Assembly: GCA_013204125.1 (NCBI GenBank)
Contig: JABMOP010000312.1
Coordinates: 1-11,111, forward strand
Length of the DNA stretch: 11,111 nt
Direction: 5' to 3'
From: Rhodospirillales bacterium
GTDB lineage: Bacteria > Pseudomonadota > Alphaproteobacteria > Rhodospirillales > UBA2165
Positions 1 through 6,218 of the stretch are shown here, piece by piece. Within the stretch, counting starts at the first letter, position 1, and each line of letters begins with the position of its first letter. The notes under the pieces are model-generated. The model did not search any database. It saw only the letters and a program-made list of their open reading frames with translations, and had not been told where the DNA came from. A program made the translations under genes and the position numbers.

Positions 1-1049
1 GCGACGGCCAGGGCCAGCGTGTCGGCGGCATCGAACACCGGTTCCTTGTCTTCCTGCATGTCCTTGGAATAGGCGAGCGGCAGGCCTTTCATAACAATCA
101 ACAGGCCGCTAAGCGCGCCGATAATGCGTCCGGTCTTGGCGCGGATTAGCTCGGCGGCGTCCGGGTTGCGTTTTTGCGGCAACATCGAACTGCCGGTGGT
201 GAAGGCATCGCTGAGGGTCATGAAGCCAAAGGCGTCGCTGCTCCAAAGGATAAATTCTTCCGCCAGCCGTGACAGATGCACGGCAAGGATGGACGCCATC
301 GCCAAATATTCCAGCGCGAAATCTCGGTCGGACACCGCATCCAGGGAATTTGCCGCCGGCCGATCGAACCCTAAGGCGGCGGCTGTCCAATCACGGTCGA
401 TGGGAAATGATGTGCCGGCCAGAGCACCGGCGCCGAGCGGCATCTCGTTCATCCGCTTCCGGCAATCGGCCACACGCCCCCGATCGCGGCCAAACATTTC
501 GACATAGGCAAGGAAATGATGGCCAAGCGTCACCGGTTGCGCCGTCTGCAGGTGGGTATAGCCCGGCATGATGTCATCGAAATGGACCTCTGCCCGGTCG
601 ATAAGGCCGGCTTGCAGCACTTTTAGACCGTCGTCCAATTGGTCCAGGGCATCCCGCACCCAAAGCCGGAAATCGGTCGCCACCTGATCGTTGCGAGAAC
701 GACCGGTATGCAGTCTGCCGGCCGCATCGCCGATGATCTCGGTAAGCCGTCCTTCCACATTCATGTGGATGTCCTCAAGTTCGGTTTTGAACTCGAAATT
801 GCCGCTTTTGATTTCGGCCAGGATGGTGTTCAAGCCGGTTTCAATGGCGGCGCCGTCCTCGGCCGAAATAATGTTTTGACGGACGAGCATGGCTGAATGC
901 GCCAACGACGCCGCAATATCCTGACCATAGAGCAGGTAATCGAAGTCGATGGAGGCGTTAATCCGCTCCATGATTGCAGACGGTCCAGACGCAAAACGTC
1001 CGCCCCAGATCCGGCTGGCATTTTTGCTTTGATGTTTTTTCTTCGCCAT
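1..1049 (-). CDS. argH: Argininosuccinate lyase (3' end beyond window)
   Basis: Cleaves argininosuccinate to arginine and fumarate, the last step of arginine synthesis, as a cytosolic homotetramer. The 349 visible residues cover the N-terminal and most of the central helical domain. The N-terminal WGGRF motif is followed by a stretch typical of the family (GPSAIMERINASIDFD). HTGRSRNDQVATD lies near residue 113 and THLQTAQPVTLGHH near residue 160. The fumarase/aspartase-superfamily signature GSSMLPQKRN lies at residues 286-295 and contains the mobile-loop catalytic serine. The family is usually about 460 residues, so roughly the last 110 lie left of position 1. The ATG at 1049 is chosen because it gives the usual short lead before WGGRF; the upstream AAGG is very close to it and weak as a ribosome binding site. 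cheZ lies 147 bp upstream on the same strand. Identification is essentially certain. Confidence 0.97.
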   Translation of the reverse strand, partial: MAKKKHQSKNASRIWGGRFASGPSAIMERINASIDFDYLLYGQDIAASLAHSAMLVRQNIISAEDGAAIETGLNTILAEIKSGNFEFKTELEDIHMNVEGRLTEIIGDAAGRLHTGRSRNDQVATDFRLWVRDALDQLDDGLKVLQAGLIDRAEVHFDDIMPGYTHLQTAQPVTLGHHFLAYVEMFGRDRGRVADCRKRMNEMPLGAGALAGTSFPIDRDWTAAALGFDRPAANSLDAVSDRDFALEYLAMASILAVHLSRLAEEFILWSSDAFGFMTLSDAFTTGSSMLPQKRNPDAAELIRAKTGRIIGALSGLLIVMKGLPLAYSKDMQEDKEPVFDAADTLALAV

Positions 1050-1129
1050 GGCCTTAAAACCAATGAAAAGTGAATAGCCGAAATAACCGGCACGGCGGCT
1101 ATTGTCGCCATATCACGGGCGCAATCAAG

Positions 1130-1147
1130 AAAAAGCGCTTCGGGCGC
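1130..1147 (-). terminator. Weak candidate terminator after cheZ
   Basis: Read on the minus strand, GCGC, a 5-nt loop (CCGAA) and GCGC are followed directly by TTTTT. This lies 50-67 bp past the cheZ stop and before argH. The stem is only 4 bp, so any termination is likely partial and some readthrough into argH is possible. Confidence 0.3.
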
Positions 1148-1196
1148 GGCCTACAGCTTGCCTCTTAAGATCGGGGGGGCCGATTTTTCCGGGAAA

Positions 1197-1946
1197 CTAG
1201 TCGAACAGAGCGTCGATATCGTCCTGACTGATGCCTTCCCCGTCGAGGGCGGGGCCGTTCAAAAGCGCCGCATCGTTGGTTTGATTGGCTTCCACCGAAG
1301 GCGCGACCATGTCGATATCTTCCTGCCCCCAGATGTCGATCATGGAAACGATACGATCTTCGACGAATTGCAATGTACTGGTCACCTTGGTGATACGTTG
1401 GCCGGTGATATCCTGAAAATTACAGGCTTCGAGTATTTTAATAGTTAGTTCCAGAATTTCGTCGGCGGCTTGGCGATCATCGGAATTATCGGCATTCACT
1501 TGCAGTCTGGCTGCCAGTTCTTCGATTTTTTCGGACGCCTCAAGAATACTGTTGGTGGCATTTTCGGTGGCCGTGATGACCGCATCAAGTTCCGATGTCG
1601 CTGTTACCAGCCGATCGTCTTTGCCTGCCCCCGGGCGCATGGACTTGATTTCCGATTTTGTTTCTCTGATGGAATTGGCCATGGCGCGAATTTCGCTTCG
1701 TAAAGCTTCGGCCTTTACCCGTTCTATTTCAGCCTTCTCATTCGAATTACCGGCCGCATTTGGGGCGGCGCCCGTAGGCGCTGCGAATTTGGCGGACATC
1801 GCTTTGATGGCTTCCAAGATGTCCTGGTTGCTTACACTATCGGTAAAGGCGGGCGCGGATTCAGAAAAACCGGCGACCGGCTTTCCTTGATCCATAAGCA
1901 TTTTTGCTTCGGCGCTAAATAATTTTCTTACGTTGTTGGCAGCCAT
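1197..1946 (-). CDS. cheZ: CheZ-family phosphatase of CheY-P
   Basis: Predicted to dephosphorylate the chemotaxis response regulator CheY-P, acting in the cytoplasm. The 249-residue protein has a low-complexity Ala/Gly/Asn N-terminal third, then a long helical region (about residues 70-200) consistent with the CheZ four-helix-bundle dimer. The active-site segment CNFQDITGQRITKV contains D179 and Q183, with the D-x3-Q spacing of D143/Q147 in E. coli CheZ. An acidic linker follows, ending in ISQDDIDALFD (239-249), which matches the position of the CheY-binding C-terminal peptide of CheZ. The ATG at 1946 has an AGAAGG ribosome binding site about 10 nt upstream. No other che or flagellar gene is in the window. 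It could be a distant CheZ paralogue with another response-regulator partner, but both key residues are intact. Confidence 0.9.
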   Translation of the reverse strand: MAANNVRKLFSAEAKMLMDQGKPVAGFSESAPAFTDSVSNQDILEAIKAMSAKFAAPTGAAPNAAGNSNEKAEIERVKAEALRSEIRAMANSIRETKSEIKSMRPGAGKDDRLVTATSELDAVITATENATNSILEASEKIEELAARLQVNADNSDDRQAADEILELTIKILEACNFQDITGQRITKVTSTLQFVEDRIVSMIDIWGQEDIDMVAPSVEANQTNDAALLNGPALDGEGISQDDIDALFD

Positions 1947-2035
1947 TTAAATGAAGCCTTCTTTCTAAAATAAATTTCGGACAGAAAATTTGCCGCATCC
2001 GGCTGCAAATCAAAGTAAATCGGCATAAATACCCT

Positions 2036-2058
2036 AAACGAAAGGTGGGTATCCCACC
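2036..2058 (-). terminator. Candidate terminator after the aminopeptidase gene
   Basis: A perfect hairpin, GGTGGG / 3-nt loop / CCCACC (2044-2058), lies about 55 bp past the aminopeptidase stop. On the minus strand it is followed by TTTCGTTTA, an interrupted U tract. The stem is good but the tract is poor, so this is a plausible but inefficient intrinsic terminator in the gap ahead of cheZ. Confidence 0.4.
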
Positions 2059-2113
2059 GGCCCGTTGCAACCCCGCTGTAGCGGATTTTAATGACCATCG
2101 GGGGGTGTTGCGG

Positions 2114-4135
2114 CTAAAGGGTGCGCGTCGCTGTTTCCAACCATGTGCGCGTGTCTTCGCCGACCAAAGGTGCAAGGGTATCTCGAACCCGCGCATGGTA
2201 TTGATTGAGCCACGCAAGTTCGCGCCCCTCCAGCATTGTTGGCTCGATCAAATTCAAATCAATCGGCGCTAATGTCAGCACCTCGAATTCAAGGAATTTT
2301 TTGCCATTTGGCGCTCCGGCGGCGCATTCTCGCACGGCGATCAGGTTTTCAATACGGATACCAAATTCCCCTGTTTTGTAGTATCCGGGCTCGTTCGATA
2401 TGACCATGCCGGGTTTTAAGGCGACCCGGTTCGGCACCTTTGAAATTCGCTGCGGTCCTTCGTGAACGCCTAGAAAACTACCGACGCCATGTCCGGTGCC
2501 GTGGTCGTAATCCAATCCTTCGCGCCACAATTCCATACGCGCCAGGACGTCAAGCTGCGAGCCGGTGGTGCCTTCCGGGAAACGCTGGCTGGCCAAGGCT
2601 ATATGTCCCTTTAGGACATTTGTGAAGCATTCCACCATTTCCGGCGTCGGATCGCCAATGGCAACAGTGCGGGTCACATCGGTGGTGCCGTCCAGATATT
2701 GGGCGCCGGAATCCACCAAATAGAGGGACCCGGTCTTGAGGGCAGCGTTACTTTCCGGTGTCACGCGGTAATGGACAATGGCGCCATTTGCGCCGGCGCC
2801 GGAGATCGTAGGAAAGCTCAAGCCCTGGATCATCTCCCCATCCCTGCGAAATTCATCAACCCGGCGGGCGGCATCCATTTCGGTGATTTTGCCGGCGGCG
2901 CCATTTTCAGCCAGCCAGCTGAGAAACCGAACAAGCGCAACGCCATCGCGCGTGTGGGCCGCGCGCATGCCGGAAAGCTCGGTTTCATTTTTGCATGCTT
3001 TAAGAAGCTGGCAGGGGTCCGTCTGCCGGGTAATTTTAGCGCCTGCGTCTTTAAGGCGGGTGAAGATACTTTCGGCCGCCGTCGCCGGATCAACCCGCAC
3101 GGTGGCTTTCGACTTTCCCAATTCGCTCAAGCCCGCATCAAATTCGCTGCGATCAAGAATCCAGATGCCGTCCTCTAACTGGGCTTCCGTCGATGGTGGC
3201 AATTTTCGGCGGTCGGTATAGATACGCAATTCGCCGTTAGCCTTAAGAATAGCAAAGGCCAAAACAAACGGAGTGTAAGGCACATCACCGCCCCGAATAT
3301 TAGCCAGCCAGGCGATCGAATCGGGTGCTGTCAGCACCACGAAGTCTTCGCCGGCCTCGCCGATTGCGGAGGCAATGGCGCCTCGTTTTTCCACCGAAGA
3401 GGCGCCGGAATGCGAAATATCATGAGTGGAAACCGGCCATAATGGCGGCGGCGGCTGATTGACCCAGACTTGATCCAGCGGGTTGGGCGTGGCCGCCACC
3501 AATGACGCGCCGACCGATTCTGCGGCGCGGCGATATTTTTGCGCACCGTCGTTGGTATGCAGCCAAGGATCGAACCCCAGTTGGTCGCCTTTTTTTAGAT
3601 TTTCCTTGATCCAGTTCGTCGGCGGTTGATCGACGAGATGCGAAATATCGAATAATTTGCTGTCCACTTGTTCGCCGGCTTGCAAAGTATAGCGCCCATC
3701 AACAAATAATCGGGCCTGATCTTTAAGAATCACGGCCAACCCGGCGGAACCTGTAAATCCGGTAAGCCAGGCAAGCCGCCCGGCGTGTTTCGGCACATAT
3801 TCGCCTTGGTGTTCATCGGCAAGCGGCACTAAAAACCCGTCCAGGTCTTGGATTTTCATTTGAGACTGAAGCAGCGCCAAACGGTCGGCCATGGGAATAT
3901 CATTCTCAGCGGCTGTGTCGCCCGCTGATGCAAGAAGCTCCATCAACGCTTGCTTTTCGCCGTCCGATAGGGTCTCGCCGATCAGTATCGTCCAATCCTC
4001 CGGCGCGCCCATTTGGCCATCCGTACCCGGCCCGGCGGTGACGCCGGCAATAAGGCTCATCAATTCCTCAGGCCCGAGGCGTACCGAAGAAGTTTCCAAG
4101 AATTCAGTCACTTTGGATTTTGTCTGTTGGTCCAT
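2114..4135 (-). CDS. Xaa-Pro aminopeptidase (aminopeptidase P, M24B)
   Basis: Metallopeptidase removing an N-terminal residue that precedes proline; cytosolic, usually with two Mn(II) ions. At 673 residues it is the long type: two creatinase-like N-terminal domains, the M24 pita-bread catalytic domain and the short M24 C-terminal region. All five metal ligands are visible: D475 and D486 (VDSGAQYLDGTTDVTRT), H549 (HGTGHGVG), E582 (NEPGYY) and E596 (RIENL). The canonical part begins at about residue 85 (RLALL...DGFLVPLADEHQGEYVP). Ahead of it are 84 acidic residues that I do not recognise as part of this family. The ATG at 4135 (MDQQTKSK) is preferred. A TTG at 4189 would add 18 residues but has no ribosome binding site, and an ATG at 3892 would remove nearly all of the extension but also lacks one. 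It is followed by cheZ on the same strand after 167 bp. Confidence 0.93.
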   Translation of the reverse strand: MDQQTKSKVTEFLETSSVRLGPEELMSLIAGVTAGPGTDGQMGAPEDWTILIGETLSDGEKQALMELLASAGDTAAENDIPMADRLALLQSQMKIQDLDGFLVPLADEHQGEYVPKHAGRLAWLTGFTGSAGLAVILKDQARLFVDGRYTLQAGEQVDSKLFDISHLVDQPPTNWIKENLKKGDQLGFDPWLHTNDGAQKYRRAAESVGASLVAATPNPLDQVWVNQPPPPLWPVSTHDISHSGASSVEKRGAIASAIGEAGEDFVVLTAPDSIAWLANIRGGDVPYTPFVLAFAILKANGELRIYTDRRKLPPSTEAQLEDGIWILDRSEFDAGLSELGKSKATVRVDPATAAESIFTRLKDAGAKITRQTDPCQLLKACKNETELSGMRAAHTRDGVALVRFLSWLAENGAAGKITEMDAARRVDEFRRDGEMIQGLSFPTISGAGANGAIVHYRVTPESNAALKTGSLYLVDSGAQYLDGTTDVTRTVAIGDPTPEMVECFTNVLKGHIALASQRFPEGTTGSQLDVLARMELWREGLDYDHGTGHGVGSFLGVHEGPQRISKVPNRVALKPGMVISNEPGYYKTGEFGIRIENLIAVRECAAGAPNGKKFLEFEVLTLAPIDLNLIEPTMLEGRELAWLNQYHARVRDTLAPLVGEDTRTWLETATRTL

Positions 4136-4339
4136 AGGCCAACCTATCACGGGTAATTTGGCCGGTCGAGATGAGGGAAATAGCGGCAAGACCCAGGATT
4201 ATCAATATTTTTGAGCCATGCATATTTTGCATAACAGGAGGTGAATTCTGGGGGTTTTTGTCGGCCGTCTGCGAGACTATGTCATCTCTATCACAAACGG
4301 TATGTGCAGTCCGCGAAGGTTGTTTTGGGATGCACCCCC

Positions 4340-4345
4340 AAGGAG
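4340..4345 (+). promoter_or_regulatory. Ribosome binding site deciding a TTG start
   Basis: AAGGAG lies 7 nt before the TTG at 4353, near-ideal sequence and spacing. It picks the TTG over the in-frame ATG at 4302, which has no such site. Confidence 0.7.
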
Positions 4346-4352
4346 AGTTAAG

Positions 4353-4520
4353 TTGAGCAACGATAATTATACATTCACCGAAGATCTGATCCATGATGCA
4401 GAGCGCGCACGCGGTCAATTGCTGGCTCAGTTTGGAAATAAGCTGGTTCATGCCCCAATGCGCTTCGTGCGCCTCGGCATTGATGATTTCCGGCGTTTTA
4501 GGCGCCCGGCAAATTCATAA
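4353..4520 (+). CDS. Small unrecognised 55-residue protein
   Basis: I do not recognise this protein. It reads M(TTG)SNDNYTFTEDLIHDAER and then a probable amphipathic helix (about residues 8-26). The C-terminal half is basic and aromatic, rich in Arg and Phe (for example FRRFRRP near the end). It has no signal peptide, membrane segment or Cys motif. Evidence that it is real: an AAGGAG site 7 nt before the TTG, a stop followed 30 bp later by a GNRA-loop terminator, and a gene-sized slot between two minus-strand genes. The frame stays open upstream to 4245, so a longer form is possible, but the extra residues look less protein-like. The style (acidic helix then Arg-rich tail) recalls small alphaproteobacterial proteins that bind RNA or envelope partners; that is inference from composition only. 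Confidence 0.6.
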   Translation: MSNDNYTFTEDLIHDAERARGQLLAQFGNKLVHAPMRFVRLGIDDFRRFRRPANS

Positions 4521-4550
4521 ATCTGTCCGTTAATTGACAGCTGAAAAGAT

Positions 4551-4573
4551 GCCGGCCGCAAGGCCGCCATTTT
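4551..4573 (+). terminator. Intrinsic terminator with GCAA tetraloop
   Basis: CGGCC (4553-4557), a GCAA GNRA loop and GGCCG (4562-4566) form a perfect 5-bp GC stem, followed by CC-A-TTTT. It lies 30 bp after the small plus-strand gene. On the minus strand the same stem is followed by ATCTTTTC, so it may also stop transcripts leaving the FAH-family gene, as expected between convergent genes. Confidence 0.6.
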
Positions 4574-4603
4574 CATTAACAAGTCAATTTTTTCAGACGA
4601 ATA

Positions 4604-5521
4604 TTAGTCCTGAACCACCGGATTGCTCAGCCGTCCGACATTTTCGATTTCAATGGTTACCCGATCGCCATCGGCAAGATATTCGCCCTTACCGTGGCCG
4701 ACCCCGGACGGGGTGCCGGTGGCGACAACGTCGCCAGGTTGCAACGTGACGCGCTTTGTCAGGTAACAGAGCAAATCCACATATCCAAAAATCAGGTTTG
4801 CGGTGTTCGAGTCCTGGTGCAAGGTATCGTTCACCCAAAGTTTGATAGATAAGTTATTGGCATCTTTGATTTGCCCGGCAGGTACAATCCAAGGCCCGGT
4901 CGGGGCCGCCGTATCAAAACATTTTTGACCGATCCAGTCATAGACGAAGGTGATATCGTCGCGCCGGCTTTGGTCGCGCGCCGATAAATCATTGACGATA
5001 GTGTACCCGGCGACGCAATCCATGGCGTTATCTGGGTTCAGGTTTTTGGCGGATTTACCAATAACCAACGCAATCTCGGCTGCCCAATCCACTTTTTCCG
5101 AATAGGACGGAAGATGAATTTCTTCTTCCGGTCCAATTACTGTGCCGGCGACGGTCTTTAAAAAGAAGAACGGGTCTTTGGCGACCGGCGGCGGCGTGCC
5201 GCCCCTTGCGGCCATTTCGGCCACATGATCGGAATAGTTGGAACCCGCCATATACATGACGCCGGGATATTGAAGGGGCGCCGCCAATTTCACATTATCG
5301 CTGTCCATGCCGCCCGCGCCCGGCGCGTCCGCGGCGCTTTCAATTATTGGTTCGGCATCTTGCCATTGACGCATAACGGAAATGAGCGACGATGCGTCGA
5401 CACCTTTGATGCCGCCTAGGCGCGGCGCCGATCGTTCGAGATCAAACACTTGGTCGCCGATCATAAATCCGGCGCGCACTTCATTATTTTCGGTGCGATA
5501 GCTTAAAAGAAAATATCCCAT
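4604..5521 (-). CDS. Fumarylacetoacetate hydrolase-family enzyme
   Basis: Member of the FAH superfamily, Mg/Mn-dependent hydrolases, decarboxylases or isomerases acting on beta-diketo or 2-oxo acids. The exact substrate cannot be told. The 305 residues include a small N-terminal domain (1-80) and the FAH catalytic fold (about 85-300). GSNYSDHVAE contains the H99-E102 pair that matches the family's catalytic lid dyad. PFFFLKT is at 117-123, GYTIVNDLSARD contains metal ligand D178, and GDVVATGTPSGVGHG is near the C-terminus. The usual metal-binding E-x-E after the VDW motif reads A-A-E: Ala147 replaces the first Glu while E149 remains. The ATG at 5521 has an AAGGGAG site 6-7 nt upstream. It follows a lipoprotein gene on the same strand and converges on the small plus-strand gene. 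The family call is firm, but activity is uncertain because of the missing ligand. Confidence 0.92.
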   Translation of the reverse strand: MGYFLLSYRTENNEVRAGFMIGDQVFDLERSAPRLGGIKGVDASSLISVMRQWQDAEPIIESAADAPGAGGMDSDNVKLAAPLQYPGVMYMAGSNYSDHVAEMAARGGTPPPVAKDPFFFLKTVAGTVIGPEEEIHLPSYSEKVDWAAEIALVIGKSAKNLNPDNAMDCVAGYTIVNDLSARDQSRRDDITFVYDWIGQKCFDTAAPTGPWIVPAGQIKDANNLSIKLWVNDTLHQDSNTANLIFGYVDLLCYLTKRVTLQPGDVVATGTPSGVGHGKGEYLADGDRVTIEIENVGRLSNPVVQD

Positions 5522-5596
5522 TTTTCGCTCCCTTGTCCGAAGGGCTCATTGAGGCCGCTCAGATATGTAATCTTCACCGCATCAAAAGATCCGGTG

Positions 5597-5627
5597 GCGG
5601 GGATGAATTATAACCCCGCGTTTTTTT
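5597..5627 (+). terminator. Strong intrinsic terminator facing right
   Basis: GCGGGG (5597-5602), an 11-nt loop and CCCCGC (5614-5619) are followed by G and seven T (5621-5627) on the plus strand. This is the best terminator shape in the window, but its U tract serves rightward transcription, whereas both flanking genes are on the minus strand. Read leftward, the hairpin starts right after the lipoprotein stop codon but has only a distant TTTT (ending about 5584), so it may serve as a 3'-end hairpin in that direction. Confidence 0.6.
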
Positions 5628-5982
5628 ATTCTGCGCGCGCCTGAGCCTTGACCGGCTTATAGCCTTTGTCACGGAGGCATTCCTTGTAAAATTCGTCGCG
5701 CTGCTTCCTGGCGTCAAACAACGTGAACTGCTGTTCCAGAGCCCCGCGTTCTTGAGGATTAAATACGCTTGAATGGGCTTGTTCCTTGTTGATTAGCTTT
5801 TCGGCGCTGGCGCGACATTCGGCCCGGTCGCCGGCCCATTCCTTTTTCGGTTTGTCCCAATTTTCCCATTCCAGCGTCTGCGCGCAGCCGGAAACACCAA
5901 GGGTCAAGGCGAGCGCCAGCATAGAAAACCAAGCGCGGCGGTTGGCTGGACGAATTTTGGAATTCGATGATATTTTATTCAT
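5626..5982 (-). CDS. Small outer-membrane-type lipoprotein, function unknown
   Basis: Predicted lipoprotein of 118 residues. A basic N-terminus (residues 9-16, with R11, R15, R16) is followed by a hydrophobic stretch, MLALALTLGV (21-30), and the lipobox V-S-G-C with Cys33 as the lipidated residue. Ala at +2 rather than Asp suggests outer-membrane sorting. The mature part (86 residues) is charged and helical, with two further Cys at 56 (RAECRAS) and 102 (KECLRDKGY) that could form a disulfide in the periplasm. The ECLRDKGY ending resembles motifs in many small uncharacterised proteobacterial lipoproteins. The ATG at 5982 gives a complete signal peptide, but I see no ribosome binding site before it. 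The FAH-family gene follows 104 bp later with a strong hairpin in between, so co-transcription is doubtful. No function is claimed. Confidence 0.8.
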   Translation of the reverse strand: MNKISSNSKIRPANRRAWFSMLALALTLGVSGCAQTLEWENWDKPKKEWAGDRAECRASAEKLINKEQAHSSVFNPQERGALEQQFTLFDARKQRDEFYKECLRDKGYKPVKAQARAE

Positions 5983-6049
5983 AAGTCATAAAGTTCAAGT
6001 TTGGGTTACCAATTGGTTGACGATTTATAGTTCAAAACTGGTTGCTGCC

Positions 6050-6078
6050 AGTATGTCGTTTCAAGCGTCCGAGATCAA
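6050..6078 (-). promoter_or_regulatory. Possible promoter for the lipoprotein gene
   Basis: On the minus strand TTGATC (6078-6073) and CATACT (6055-6050) are spaced 17 bp, each 4 of 6 to the sigma70 boxes, about 70 bp before the ATG at 5982. The -35 hexamer coincides with one half of the TTGATC repeats, so a regulator bound there would affect this promoter. Confidence 0.25.
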
Positions 6079-6104
6079 ATCCTATCGCCCTTGATCACAA
6101 TCAA
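6073..6104. promoter_or_regulatory. TTGAT/ATCAA repeat cluster, possible MarR operator
   Basis: Two overlapping inverted repeats share an arm: GATCAA (6073-6078) with TTGATC (6091-6096), 12 nt apart, and TTGAT (6091-6095) with ATCAA (6100-6104), 4 nt apart. AT-rich inverted repeats of this size are typical of MarR-family operators, and a MarR gene lies in the cluster immediately downstream. The site sits in the divergent control region, 115 bp before the ligase start. Assignment to that regulator is inference. Confidence 0.4.
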
Positions 6105-6146
6105 CGCCAAGGCCAGTAATAATGGCCAAATTCAAGAGGCTAAACC

Positions 6147-6176
6147 TTGACTAAAAACGTTCGGTACCCCAACAAT
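6147..6176 (+). promoter_or_regulatory. Possible promoter for the ligase-marR cluster
   Basis: TTGACT (6147-6152), 5 of 6 to the -35 consensus, is followed after 18 bp by AACAAT (6171-6176), 4 of 6 to the -10. This would start transcription about 35 bp before the GTG at 6219. The -10 is mediocre, as would fit a regulated promoter. Confidence 0.35.
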
Positions 6177-6218
6177 AAACCTCAGTGAAAGCCCGCGCTA
6201 ACCCGAGAAAGGTATTAC

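Noticed and set aside
1170..1188. Hairpin ATCGG-GGGGG-CCGAT plus TTTT as a plus-strand terminator
   Set aside because: The stem is only 5 bp around a pure G loop and no plus-strand gene lies to its left. Read on the minus strand (past cheZ) it has no U tract. Noted only as a parallel to the hairpin at 5597-5627.
2017..2024. GCCGATTT on the minus strand as a flagellar sigma28 -10 box before cheZ
   Set aside because: It resembles GCCGATAA, but no TAAA-type -35 is found 15 bp upstream, so it cannot be told from chance.
2699..3178. Long open frame (159 codons) antisense to the aminopeptidase
   Set aside because: It lies fully inside a well-supported gene, its translation has no recognisable features, and it follows the codon bias of the true gene on the other strand.
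6008..6017. 10-bp palindrome ACCAATTGGT before the lipoprotein gene
   Set aside because: Perfect but short and does not extend; no second copy is near, so an operator role cannot be supported.
6111..6127. GGCCA-7 nt-TGGCC hairpin upstream of the ligase
   Set aside because: A 5-bp stem with no U tract and no conserved riboswitch or leader-peptide features; it lies upstream of the likely promoter, so it is probably not transcribed with the ligase.
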